Positions 46,020-54,568 of a stretch of DNA of 64,000 bases are shown here, in pieces. The DNA comes from Cytophagales bacterium (lineage in GTDB: Bacteria; Bacteroidota; Bacteroidia; Cytophagales; Spirosomataceae). The notes under the pieces are model-generated. The model was given only the letters and a program-made list of their open reading frames with translations. It was not told where the DNA came from and did no database searches. The position numbers and the translations under genes are program-made. The DNA is taken from assembly GCA_013298025.1 (NCBI GenBank), contig JAAFJE010000002.1, positions 62,001 through 126,000 of the forward strand, written 5' to 3'. How positions within the stretch are numbered: position 1 is the stretch's first letter; each line of letters begins with the position of its first letter.

Positions 46020-47462
46020 TTAAATCATTGGAAAAAACTGGGCGGCAATCATAATCAAGACCAGCCCTGTAATCCCCATAAGTGTTTGCATGGGAGCGAT
46101 GGTTTTTAGTGCTTCCTGTTCGGTCAAGTTGCTTGTTTTACACATAATCCAGAAGCCTGCATCATTCATCCACGGCACTAACTTTGCGCCTGCCCCAATG
46201 GCTAAACATAAATACACAGGATTAAAGCCTAGGTTAGCATTTTGAGCCAATCCCGACAAAATTCCAGAAGCTGTAATCAAGGCTACCGTAGCAGATCCCT
46301 GAGCCGTGCGTACCACTGCCGTAATAAAAAAAGCGAGCGGAATCAAGGCCATTTGATAATCTTTCGTTAAATCTGCAATACGGTGACTAATACCTGTTTG
46401 CTGCAACATTCCTCCAAAAGCACCACCCGAAGCCGTAATCAAAATAATACCTCCGCCACTCATGATGGCTGTCTGAACAAAAGCCGTCATGCCTTCTTTC
46501 AAGTTTTTTTTCTGGCGAGCAAGCACAAATAAAGCAATCAGCCCTCCCGTTAACAAGGCAATGTTTTTATCTCCAAAAAACATCAATGCACCAATCAACT
46601 TATTAACCACTTCAGAAGAAGTTAACGATGTATTCGATTTTGCAAAGGCCTCTATACCCGAACGAATACAAATCGTTACCAGAGGGAAAACCGCAGGCAA
46701 AAGCGACCAGCCCAAAGAGGGCAGTTCTTTGTCTTCTTTATCGGCATTTTTCTGAATATCTTCTAATCGAGCATCTACCGAATCTCGTAATGGAATATCG
46801 TATTTTTTATTTGCCCAAACCGCAAAAAAGTAACCTACAGTGATGGTACAAAGCCCTAGCAAAGCACCACAAACCATCATTAAGCCAATCGGAACATTTA
46901 AAGCTCCTACCAAAAACAAAGGGCCGGGCGAAGGAGGAACAAAGGAGTTTGCCATCACTGCTCCTGCAATAACCGAGAGAGCTAATAAGAGGTAATTTTT
47001 TCCCAACCGCAATCCCATGGCTTTCACGAGGGGCATCATCAAGAAAATAACTGTATCGACAAAGACAGGAATCGTTAGGAAAAAGCTGCTAATCAAAAAG
47101 CCAATAGGAGCTTTTTTCACCCCTGTTACTTTAAGCATTGCACGAATGATACGCTCGGCAGCACCGCTTTCTAACATGGATTTACCAATGATAGCCGACA
47201 TCGCTATTAGAATTCCTATTTTCACACAAGTGTTCCCAAACTCCGTAGCAATGCGTTCTCCTAGACTTTTGTGTGCCAATTTTAAGGCTTCCTCAGCCAC
47301 ATTTCCTTTTGATAAATAGTAGTGTTCGACCATCTCTACGGGGGTCAGGAAACCCACCACAAGAGCAGCCACTAAGAGTGATAGAAAGGGATGTAATTTT
47401 AGTCCGATGATACCACCAACAACCATGATAACACCGACCAACAAAATAACTATTGGGTCCAT
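46020..47462 (-). CDS. GntP-family permease, probable aldarate importer
   Basis: The 480-residue protein is a GntP/gluconate:H+ symporter family member with about 12-14 helices (GLKLHPFLSLLVAALVVGFLTP; GAVMANSFVPPSPGPLF; ITASGGAFGGMLQQTGI; TAQGSATVALITASGIL; VPWMNDAGFWIM). Relatives import gluconate and related sugar acids. Its position between the garL and garD genes suggests galactarate or glucarate as cargo, which E. coli instead takes up by the MFS proteins GarP and GudP. The substrate is inferred from context only. Confidence 0.88.
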   Translation of the reverse strand: MDPIVILLVGVIMVVGGIIGLKLHPFLSLLVAALVVGFLTPVEMVEHYYLSKGNVAEEALKLAHKSLGERIATEFGNTCVKIGILIAMSAIIGKSMLESGAAERIIRAMLKVTGVKKAPIGFLISSFFLTIPVFVDTVIFLMMPLVKAMGLRLGKNYLLLALSVIAGAVMANSFVPPSPGPLFLVGALNVPIGLMMVCGALLGLCTITVGYFFAVWANKKYDIPLRDSVDARLEDIQKNADKEDKELPSLGWSLLPAVFPLVTICIRSGIEAFAKSNTSLTSSEVVNKLIGALMFFGDKNIALLTGGLIALFVLARQKKNLKEGMTAFVQTAIMSGGGIILITASGGAFGGMLQQTGISHRIADLTKDYQMALIPLAFFITAVVRTAQGSATVALITASGILSGLAQNANLGFNPVYLCLAIGAGAKLVPWMNDAGFWIMCKTSNLTEQEALKTIAPMQTLMGITGLVLIMIAAQFFPMI

Positions 47463-47522
47463 AGAATAAACGATTAAAAGAAAAAGAGGAATAAATATTA
47501 ACTATAAGCAAGCACGCTAGTT

Positions 47523-48290
47523 TTATTGGTTGGCTGCATCCCGTAGCTTTTTGGCCATTGCTCTTGCTCCATCGGCCACGAAGGTTGCATCTGCCCCACA
47601 AGCAATAAATCGAATGCCCATGTCGTGGTATTTCTTATAATCGTCTGGATTAAAAAATAATATTCCCGTTGCCTTTCCTGCTTTATCGGCAGCCGCTACA
47701 ATGTTCTTTACTGCCTCTAAGAAGATTGGATTATTAAATTGTCCAAAAATGCCTAGTTCCATCGAAAGGTCTGCGGGACCAATAAACAAGACATCCACCC
47801 CATCTAAGGCGGCTATTTCGTCTAAATGATTCAATGATTCCACCGTTTCGATTTGAATAACTCCCAGAATATTGTCTTTTGATTCGGCATAATACTGGTC
47901 GAACTTGATTCCGAATCCTGTAGCACGTACCATTTTGGCTACTCCACGATTGCCAAAAGGAGGATAATACATTCCCTTAATGACCGCCTTAGCATCTTCT
48001 ACCGTTTTGATTTTAGGACACATCACTCCATCCGCTCCCATATCCAAGGCCCTTGAAATACGAGTATGTTCTGCACTTTCAACGCGCACGACGGTCGCAG
48101 TTGGCGTACTTTCTAAGGCTTGTAATTGAAATAAAATATCCTTTTCTGAGCCTGCACCATGTTCTAAATCAATAAGTACCCAATCGAATCCTGCTAAACC
48201 CACAATTTCAGCGGTAAGCGAGCTTCCAAGATTTAACCAACATCCATTCACGGTTTCGCCTTGCTGGATACGTTTTTTCAAATTTTTCAT
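47523..48290 (-). CDS. garL: 5-keto-4-deoxy-D-glucarate aldolase (HpcH/HpaI family)
   Basis: The 255-residue protein is a class II, metal-dependent HpcH/HpaI aldolase. It has the family blocks VNGCWLNLGSSLTAEIVGLAGFDWVLIDLEHG with His44, VVRVESAEH, GADGVMCPKIKTVEDA, GVIQIETVESL with metal-ligand Glu, and DVLFIGPADLSMELG. GarL splits 5-keto-4-deoxyglucarate to pyruvate and tartronate semialdehyde. The start overlaps the end of the glycerate kinase gene by four bases (ATGA), showing translational coupling. Related 2-keto-3-deoxy acid aldolases share this sequence pattern, so the substrate rests partly on the operon. Confidence 0.9.
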   Translation of the reverse strand: MKNLKKRIQQGETVNGCWLNLGSSLTAEIVGLAGFDWVLIDLEHGAGSEKDILFQLQALESTPTATVVRVESAEHTRISRALDMGADGVMCPKIKTVEDAKAVIKGMYYPPFGNRGVAKMVRATGFGIKFDQYYAESKDNILGVIQIETVESLNHLDEIAALDGVDVLFIGPADLSMELGIFGQFNNPIFLEAVKNIVAAADKAGKATGILFFNPDDYKKYHDMGIRFIACGADATFVADGARAMAKKLRDAANQ

Positions 48291-49387
48291 AAAAGTCTTG
48301 CTATATTAAACGATGTTTTTTCTAAGTTTTCTGCTGTTTGCACTAAGGCTTCCGATAGTAAACACGGTTTCTGTGTAATCGAAAAAGCCGCCTTTATTCC
48401 TAAATCATTCAAATCGTCGGGCATTAAATCGAGTCCTCCGCAAAGAGCAATAATGGGTTTTCCCTTTGCTCGCTCTGCAATACCCGCAATCAATTTTCCT
48501 TGTAATGTTTGCCTATCTAAACGCCCTTCTCCCGTAAAAATCCAATCGGCAGTAGCCACTTCTTGGTCGAAATTCGCCCAATCTAGTACCGAGTCAATAC
48601 CTCGTTTTAACTGAGCATTCAGAAAAAACAAGCATCCAAAACCTAAGCCTCCTGCGGCTCCTGCCCCCATTGCCTCCGCTTTTTCTGGTTGATTACTTAC
48701 CTTTGCAAGCTGTACCAAACCTGCATCAAGCTGTTCAATCATTGCTTGGTCAGCTCCCTTTTGGCGGGCGAAAATATGAGCTGCTCCATTCTCTCCGAAG
48801 AGTGGATTTTTGACATCGCAAATCGCTTCAAAAACTACTTCCTCTGACCAATTCGGAGGAAATTCGATGGTAGCAACCTTATCTAAGTTTTCACCGATAG
48901 GTTGCAAAACTTCTCCTTCTTGTCCTCGAAAAATCCAACCCAATGCCGTTGCCATGCCGATGCCCGCATCGTTGGTCGCAGAACCTCCCAAACCCATGAT
49001 GATTCGCTTTGCTCCCTTTTGGATAGCATCCTGAATCAACTGTCCAAAACCAAAGGTACTTGTCTTCAAAGGGTTTCGTTCTTCATTACTGAGTAGTTGA
49101 AGTCCTGAAGCTTTTGCCATTTCAATAAAGGCGGTTTGCGTACCTACACTATAACCATAGGTCGCTTTGATGGGTCTAAAAATAGGGTCACATACCTCCA
49201 CCACTACTTGTTCTAACTCAAAATAGTGACCAGCAATGTCTGATAAGCCCTCCCCTCCATCCGAAAGCGGAAGCTCTACTAATTCGGCATTAGGATAAGC
49301 CTGTTGTATGCCCTTGCCAATCGCCCGGCAAACGCCAAAGGAATCGAGAGAGTCTTTAAAACTGTCGGCTGCAATAAGTATTTTCAT
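48287..49387 (-). CDS. garK: glycerate kinase
   Basis: The ATG at 49387 gives 366 residues starting MKILIAADSFKDSLDSFGVCRAI, the conserved GarK/GlxK N-terminus; an in-frame start 18 codons earlier adds an unrelated leader. Other family blocks are ELPLSDGGEGLSDI, GLGGSATNDAGIGMATALGW, GAAGGLGFG, and WIFTGEGRLDRQTLQGK. It phosphorylates D-glycerate to 2-phosphoglycerate, feeding lower glycolysis. It is the first gene of the five-gene galactarate operon. Confidence 0.94.
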   Translation of the reverse strand: MKILIAADSFKDSLDSFGVCRAIGKGIQQAYPNAELVELPLSDGGEGLSDIAGHYFELEQVVVEVCDPIFRPIKATYGYSVGTQTAFIEMAKASGLQLLSNEERNPLKTSTFGFGQLIQDAIQKGAKRIIMGLGGSATNDAGIGMATALGWIFRGQEGEVLQPIGENLDKVATIEFPPNWSEEVVFEAICDVKNPLFGENGAAHIFARQKGADQAMIEQLDAGLVQLAKVSNQPEKAEAMGAGAAGGLGFGCLFFLNAQLKRGIDSVLDWANFDQEVATADWIFTGEGRLDRQTLQGKLIAGIAERAKGKPIIALCGGLDLMPDDLNDLGIKAAFSITQKPCLLSEALVQTAENLEKTSFNIARLL

Positions 49388-49797
49388 GCTATGTATTTCT
49401 TCTTGAAAATCAGAACTTCTATCTTTAGACAGGCGTAACACGCAGAAGAATTTGGACTAAGCCAAGACTTGTAAATGGATTTTCGGATTAATGTTTTTTG
49501 GATAATTTTTAGCTGATTTTATGTTAGCAATTTATAGAACTATGCTTGCCTAGAGGACTTGTTAAAAACCGTCCATAACCGCTTGGGAATAACGAAACGC
49601 AAACTTTTTTTGAGTTTCAAAATTTTATTCTGATTTTGCATACTTATAAATTTTTATTTATGCTGAAAAAACCCTCATTTTTGCCATAAAAGCGATGTAT
49701 ATGAGGGATTTTTCTTTTAAAATAAACCTATAAGAACCTGACAATCAAAATATTGAATACTTACCAAGTATCCATTTTTTTCAGTAACCAAATTTGC
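49388..49797. other. intergenic region, kdgF terminator and garK promoter region
   Basis: This 410-base gap contains the kdgF terminator (49666-49714), a weak match to the uronate operator pattern near 49578-49602 and the undefined promoter of the galactarate operon. No small gene was recognised. Confidence 0.5.
49666..49714 (-). terminator. intrinsic terminator of the uronate operon
   Basis: ATGAGGG (49701-49707) with following T-rich bases pairs with AAAACCCTCAT (49668-49678); on the minus strand the stem ends in a run of T. It is about 85 bases behind the kdgF stop. Confidence 0.65.
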
Positions 49798-50142
49798 TTA
49801 TGATGCCACGAAATCTTCTCTGAAAGGCGTAAAAACGTCTATCAATACCCCTGCTTCGAGGGCTACAGCACCATGCACAACGTGCGGAGGAATATAATAG
49901 GTATCGCCTTGGCGAAGCGTTTGGGTAATGCCGTCGATGGTTATTTCAAAAACACCACTTTCTACATAGCTGATTTGGGTATGATAATGGCTATGTAAAG
50001 CCCCTACAGCACCTGCTTCAAAGGCAACTTTCACCATCATGACGTTGTCGTCATAACTCATGATTTTACGCTTGAGTCCTTCTCCAACGACTTCCCAAGC
50101 AATAGCCGTATCATTTACAAAACGTTTACCTAATTGCGACAT
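49798..50142 (-). CDS. kdgF: KdgF-like cupin, unsaturated uronate linearising protein
   Basis: The 114-residue protein is a single cupin domain. The first motif is seen as HSHYHTQISYVESGVFEITIDG and the second as YYIPPHVVHGAV, giving the usual metal-binding histidines. KdgF converts cyclic unsaturated galacturonate (4,5-unsaturated) to its linear keto form, speeding flux into the KduI/KduD branch. It is the last gene of the galacturonate operon, 88 bases behind the transporter. KduI is encoded about 37 kb away and the unsaturated sugar is made by the GH105 enzyme at 60 kb. Confidence 0.88.
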   Translation of the reverse strand: MSQLGKRFVNDTAIAWEVVGEGLKRKIMSYDDNVMMVKVAFEAGAVGALHSHYHTQISYVESGVFEITIDGITQTLRQGDTYYIPPHVVHGAVALEAGVLIDVFTPFREDFVAS

Positions 50143-50230
50143 GGTTTTTATGTTTTTTTCAGAAAAATATAAGCGTGCTGTGTTGGCTGTTGTCTAAGTA
50201 CCAACAAGCAACACAAGGCTATTCATGATT

Positions 50231-51514
50231 TTACATCACTACTTTTTCCATTTTAGGAGCAAATAAGTGCATCAAGCCCCAAGCCAAAATATAGGCACAT
50301 CCACACAAAATAAAGATGATGTTGTACCCCGCCGAGATACTGCCCGATGCTTTGTAGGCATCAAGAATGCCCCCCACAAGCCAAGGAAACATGATACCGC
50401 CCACAGAACCAGCCATACCGCCAATGCCTACCACCGAACTCACTGCTTTTTTAGGGAACATATCAGATGCCGTCGTAAAGATATTGGCACTCCAAGCTTG
50501 GTGAGCTGCCGCTGCCAAACTAATCAAAAATACAGCTTGCCAAATATTGGTACAGTATTGTGCCAACATAATAGGCATCACAGCCAAGGCAAAACTCAAC
50601 ATAGCCACCTTACGGGCTTTGAACACAGGCCAGCCTTTTTTAATCAAAAGTCCAGAAATATAGCCTCCGCCAATACTCCCAATCGTTGTGGCTGTATAAA
50701 CAATAATCAATTCTAAACTTGGCTTTTTCAAATCGAGCTTGAAAGTTTCGGCAAAATACGAAGGCAACCAATACAAGAAAAACCACCAGATAGGGTCGGT
50801 GAGCATTTTTCCAAAAACAAAAGCCCAAGTCTGACGAATCCCGAATAACTGAAACCAACTGGTTTTATTCTCATTAGGACTACTTTCTTCTTCGGCATCG
50901 CTTTGGATATGTGCCAACTCTTCGGGCGTAACCGATTTGTGTTCGGTAGGTTTATTGTAACTTATTACCCAGAAAATCACCCAGAAAAAGCCTACACCTC
51001 CCGTAACGATAAAGGCTACTTGCCAGCCATAAACCGCCAAAATCCAAGGCACCATGATGGGGGCAACTACTGCTCCGATATTAGCACCCGAATTGAAAAT
51101 ACCTGTGGCTAAAGCTCTTTCTTTTTTAGGAAACCATTCGGCTACACTTTTGATAGCCGCAGGGAAGTTTCCGCCTTCGCCCAAGCCCAACAACGAACGG
51201 AAAAACCCAAAACCAATGGTACTTGTTGCCAAGGCTGTTAAAACGCCTGCGGTACTCCACCAAACAACGGCAATGAGATACCCTAATTTTGTACCTATTT
51301 TATCAATAATACCTCCAAAAATAACCAAGCCCACAGCATAAGCCGCCTGAAATGCCATTACTAACCTACTATAATCTGACTCCGACCAGCCAAATTCTTT
51401 TTCTAAGGTTGGTTTTAAAAGAGCTATTACTTGTCGGTCGAGGTAACTAATCGTTGTGGCAAAAAACAACAAGGCAACAATGACCCAACGATAACTTCCT
51501 ACTTTTTTTTCCAT
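50231..51514 (-). CDS. exuT: ExuT-like hexuronate MFS transporter
   Basis: The ATG at 51514 gives 427 residues. The protein has 12 predicted helices in two halves and the anion:cation symporter subgroup signature: RWVIVALLFFATTISYLDRQVIALLKP, RSLLGLGEGGNFPAAIKSVAEWFPKKERALATGIFNSGANIGA. Members import hexuronates, hexarates or related acids with protons. Within this operon galacturonate or glucuronate is the natural cargo. It is in the inner membrane. The gene is 36 bases behind eda. Confidence 0.9.
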   Translation of the reverse strand: MEKKVGSYRWVIVALLFFATTISYLDRQVIALLKPTLEKEFGWSESDYSRLVMAFQAAYAVGLVIFGGIIDKIGTKLGYLIAVVWWSTAGVLTALATSTIGFGFFRSLLGLGEGGNFPAAIKSVAEWFPKKERALATGIFNSGANIGAVVAPIMVPWILAVYGWQVAFIVTGGVGFFWVIFWVISYNKPTEHKSVTPEELAHIQSDAEEESSPNENKTSWFQLFGIRQTWAFVFGKMLTDPIWWFFLYWLPSYFAETFKLDLKKPSLELIIVYTATTIGSIGGGYISGLLIKKGWPVFKARKVAMLSFALAVMPIMLAQYCTNIWQAVFLISLAAAAHQAWSANIFTTASDMFPKKAVSSVVGIGGMAGSVGGIMFPWLVGGILDAYKASGSISAGYNIIFILCGCAYILAWGLMHLFAPKMEKVVM

Positions 51515-51550
51515 GATAAATACGTTTATAAAGTGCAAATGGGGATAATA

Positions 51551-52216
51551 CTATTGCAAACCAGCGACAGTCTGCATCAAACCAGCTACCGTATTTTTGA
51601 TAGCTTCAAAATCTTTATTAGCCAATACGTTGCTCGGAAACAACTGCGAGCCCATGCCTACCGCCGTTACGCCTGCCTTAAACCATGTAGTAAGGCTTTC
51701 GGTTGTAGGCTCAACGCCACCCGTTACCATTACTTTTACATGAGGCATAGGGCCTTTCATCGACTTCACAAAACCTGGGCCAACTACATTGCCAGGGAAG
51801 ATTTTCACGACTGTTGCCCCCAATTCGGTTGCCTGAAAAACCTCGTTGAGCGTAGCTGCTCCCGGATACCAAGCAATATTTTTGGCCTGACAATACGCCC
51901 CTACTTCTGCCGTAATAACGGGCTGTACCACAAAGTCGGCACCTGCTTCGACAAAAATTTGGGCTTGTTCTACTTTAAAAATAGTGCCAATGCCAATAGC
52001 CATATCAGGGCAGTTTTCTCTGATAAAAGGGACTAAAGCCGAAAATACGTCTAAGGCTTTTGCCCCACGATTGGTAAATTCAAAAGCACGCATTCCACCA
52101 TCATAACAAGCCTTGATGATTTGTTGACTAAGTGCAATGTCTTCGTGATAAAAAACAGGTACTACAGGATATTGTGCAATAAGCGCATCTGTTGCGGCTG
52201 TGTTGAATAATGCCAT
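51551..52216 (-). CDS. eda: KDPG aldolase
   Basis: The 221-residue protein is a class I 2-keto-3-deoxy-6-phosphogluconate aldolase. The catalytic glutamate is near Glu46 in RAFEFTNRG, and the Schiff-base lysine is Lys138 in ATVVKIFPGN, followed by the phosphate-binding VTGGVEPT. It splits KDPG to pyruvate and glyceraldehyde 3-phosphate, the final step of the uronate route. It lies after a 247-base gap filled by a repeat element and is still likely in the same operon as the upstream genes. The family may also act on 4-hydroxy-2-oxoglutarate. Confidence 0.95.
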   Translation of the reverse strand: MALFNTAATDALIAQYPVVPVFYHEDIALSQQIIKACYDGGMRAFEFTNRGAKALDVFSALVPFIRENCPDMAIGIGTIFKVEQAQIFVEAGADFVVQPVITAEVGAYCQAKNIAWYPGAATLNEVFQATELGATVVKIFPGNVVGPGFVKSMKGPMPHVKVMVTGGVEPTTESLTTWFKAGVTAVGMGSQLFPSNVLANKDFEAIKNTVAGLMQTVAGLQ

Positions 52217-52253
52217 GAACGTAAATTTTATATACTACTGTTTTTAATATGTT

Positions 52254-52455
52254 ATTGAGTGAGTTAGTGAATTGTGATTGAGTGATTGAGTGAATTGTGA
52301 ATGAGTGAATGAGTGAATGAGTGAATGAGTGAATGAGTGAATGAGTGAATGAGTGAATGAGTGATTTATACAAACTTCTTTGCTTAAATTTTTCAAAATA
52401 TCCAGTTTTTTTTAATCACTAACTCACTCAATCACAATTCACTAACTCACTCAAT
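52254..52455. repeat. inverted repeat element with 8-base tandem repeats, copy B
   Basis: A perfect 32-base stem is formed by 52254-52285 (TTGAGTGAGTTAGTGAATTG onward) and 52424-52455. Inside the left part is an array of 8.5 copies of GTGAATGA (52297-52364). The element begins nine bases past the fbp stop (reading the minus strand) and ends about 40 bases before eda. Its units match those of copy A near 15.9 kb. The tandem array is expected to vary in copy number through slippage. Confidence 0.8.
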
Positions 52456-52463
52456 CACTAAAT

Positions 52464-53477
52464 TTATTGTGTTACTTCATCCACCATTTCTTGCGAACCA
52501 ATATACAAAGGTGCTCGTTGGTGTAAATCGGTAGGAACGATGTCGAGAATGGCCTGTACGCCATCGGTTGCTTTGCCACCTGCCTGCTCGGCGATAAATG
52601 CCAAAGGGAAGCATTCGTAAAGCAAGCGTAACTTACCACTGGGCGTTTTTTCGGTTGGAGGATACAGATAAATCCCTCCTTTGAGTAAATTACGGTGAAA
52701 ATCGGCTACCAACGAACCAATGTAGCGACCTGCATAGTTTTTCCGTTTGCAAGATTCGATATATTGCTGAATGGCTTGAGGGAAATCGAACAAATTACCT
52801 TCGTTGCAAGAGAAAATTTTACCACTTTTACTTACTTGCATTTGAGGATGTGACAAAAAGTATTCGCCCAAAGAATTGTCGTAGGTAAAACCATTCACTC
52901 CTTTGCCTGTTGTATAGACAAAAATGGTAGAAGAACCATACAAAATATAGCCTGCTGCAATTTGCTCTCTTCCTTTTTGTAAAAAGTCGATGCTTGTTGG
53001 TACTGTTCCCACAGGTGTTTTGCGGCGATAAATAGAGAAAATTGTTCCAATCGAAACATTGGTGTCGATGTTCGATGAGCCATCGAGCGGGTCGATAGCC
53101 ACAACATATTTACCGTGGTTGTTGCCCGGCAGAATTACTTCGGTTTCTTCTTCCGATATAATAGCACAGGCTTCGCCTCCATTTTTCAAAGCCCTGATAA
53201 AGCGAATGTTGGCAATCACGTCGAGTTTTTGCTGTACTTCGCCTTGTACATTCTGCGAACCCATTTGCCCAGTAATATCAATCAAACCAGCACGGTTAAT
53301 TTCTCTATTGATAATTTTGCCAGCAAGGGCAATGTCTCTGAGTAATTGCGAAAGCTCTCCCGAAGCAAACGGAAACGCCTCCTGATTACGCATAATAAAA
53401 CGGTCCAGGGTAATACCTACAGGTAAAGCTAATTCTTCGTTGGTCATGAGATAGGTTGAGGTAAATGATACACTCAT
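52464..53477 (-). CDS. fbp: fructose-1,6-bisphosphatase, class I
   Basis: The 337-residue protein has the class I FBPase signatures: ISEEETEV metal ligands and [27 protein letters not shown] near residues 125-150, and the C-terminal [21 protein letters not shown]. The start could instead be the Met at residue 11 (53447). It removes the 1-phosphate from fructose 1,6-bisphosphate in gluconeogenesis. Its place inside the uronate operon, 11 bases behind kdgK, fits the need to make hexose phosphates when cells grow on uronates that yield triose and pyruvate. Confidence 0.95.
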   Translation of the reverse strand: MSVSFTSTYLMTNEELALPVGITLDRFIMRNQEAFPFASGELSQLLRDIALAGKIINREINRAGLIDITGQMGSQNVQGEVQQKLDVIANIRFIRALKNGGEACAIISEEETEVILPGNNHGKYVVAIDPLDGSSNIDTNVSIGTIFSIYRRKTPVGTVPTSIDFLQKGREQIAAGYILYGSSTIFVYTTGKGVNGFTYDNSLGEYFLSHPQMQVSKSGKIFSCNEGNLFDFPQAIQQYIESCKRKNYAGRYIGSLVADFHRNLLKGGIYLYPPTEKTPSGKLRLLYECFPLAFIAEQAGGKATDGVQAILDIVPTDLHQRAPLYIGSQEMVDEVTQ

Positions 53478-53488
53478 TTACTCGTAGT

Positions 53489-54511
53489 TTATAAGGTAAA
53501 TTTTGCTAAAGTTTTTTCTACATCTGCAATGCCTTGTTTAGTGGCATCGCCATATTCATTCAATTTGCCAAAAGCTGCTGCCGCCGCATAATTAATGACC
53601 GTCTGAGGGCTATGCTGGTTGTACAAACCATAAATAAGACCGCCCATAAAACAGTCGCCGCTACCTACTTTATCTACTACAACATCGGTAGTAAAGGTAG
53701 GCGAAACATACTGTTGCCCTTGGGTAAACAAGGTTGTATAATACAAAATGCCCGTTGGTGGAGCGTCAAAACGAAACGTATGGGCCACCACTTTGCATTG
53801 TGGAAAGCGTTCTTGAATCGTTTGAGCCGTAGCAATGCTATGAGCCAAGTATTCTTCTTGGGTAGAGTCGGGATTGATGCTTGGACTCAACGGAATGTCT
53901 AAGAGCCAATTGGCCGCCCAAATATTTCCCATAATTACATCGCAATATTGGGCCAAACGAGGCATGATTTCAACAGGTGTTTTACCGTATTTCCACAATT
54001 TAGCACGGTAATTCAAATCGACAGAAATCGTAATGCCCTTGCTTCGAGCTATTTTCAATACTTCTTCGCAGGCATCTACTACGTCGAGGTTGAGGGCTGG
54101 ACTGATGGCACTAAAATGAAACCAAGAAACGCCTTCTAAGATAGCGTCCCAATCAACTTTGCCCGGTGCGAGGTTGTAAAAAGAAGAATGAGCCCTGTCA
54201 TAAATTACCCCTGCATTCTTTAAATCAGCCCCTTGTGGCAAGTAATACGTTCCGATTCGGTCGCCAAAAGCTGGAATACGACTGGTGTCGATGCCTTTGG
54301 TTGCAACATCACGCTTGATTTCTTCGGCCAAGGCATTTTCGGGTAAAATGGTCGTATATTGCACAGGTACGTTCCAATTGGCAAGGGCTGTAGCTACGTT
54401 GAGTTCGGCACCGCCAATAAATACAGGCATATAGGCTTTGTTAATCCATTCTCCATTCAATTGCGGAGAGAAACGCAAGAGTAATTCACCAAAACAACAA
54501 ACTTTTTGCAT
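53489..54511 (-). CDS. kdgK: 2-dehydro-3-deoxygluconokinase (PfkB family)
   Basis: The 340-residue protein is a PfkB-family sugar kinase, with the N-terminal GELLLRFSP and GGAELNVATALANW and the C-terminal ATP/catalytic block DVVVDKVGSGDCFMGGLIYGL that contains the GxGD anion hole with the base Asp. In the uronate operon it phosphorylates KDG to KDPG, between UxaA and Eda. It is 57 bases behind uxaC and 11 bases before fbp. By sequence alone the sugar specificity of PfkB kinases is uncertain; context decides. Confidence 0.92.
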   Translation of the reverse strand: MQKVCCFGELLLRFSPQLNGEWINKAYMPVFIGGAELNVATALANWNVPVQYTTILPENALAEEIKRDVATKGIDTSRIPAFGDRIGTYYLPQGADLKNAGVIYDRAHSSFYNLAPGKVDWDAILEGVSWFHFSAISPALNLDVVDACEEVLKIARSKGITISVDLNYRAKLWKYGKTPVEIMPRLAQYCDVIMGNIWAANWLLDIPLSPSINPDSTQEEYLAHSIATAQTIQERFPQCKVVAHTFRFDAPPTGILYYTTLFTQGQQYVSPTFTTDVVVDKVGSGDCFMGGLIYGLYNQHSPQTVINYAAAAAFGKLNEYGDATKQGIADVEKTLAKFTL

Positions 54512-54568
54512 ACTTTTTTTGATTGATAGTTGGCTGCTTATCAGTTTGATAAACAGCCAACTATTGTT

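Noticed and set aside
51431-52036. 201-codon plus-strand frame opposite eda and the transporter start
   Set aside because: It crosses two well-supported genes antisense and looks like random Cys/His/Arg-rich translation.
52297-52364. Tandem repeat as a possible CRISPR array
   Set aside because: The units are 8 bases with no spacers and no cas genes nearby.
52128-52373. Reverse-strand reading frame rich in IHSFTHSL repeats
   Set aside because: It is a translation of the GTGAATGA tandem array and overlaps the eda start; not a real protein.
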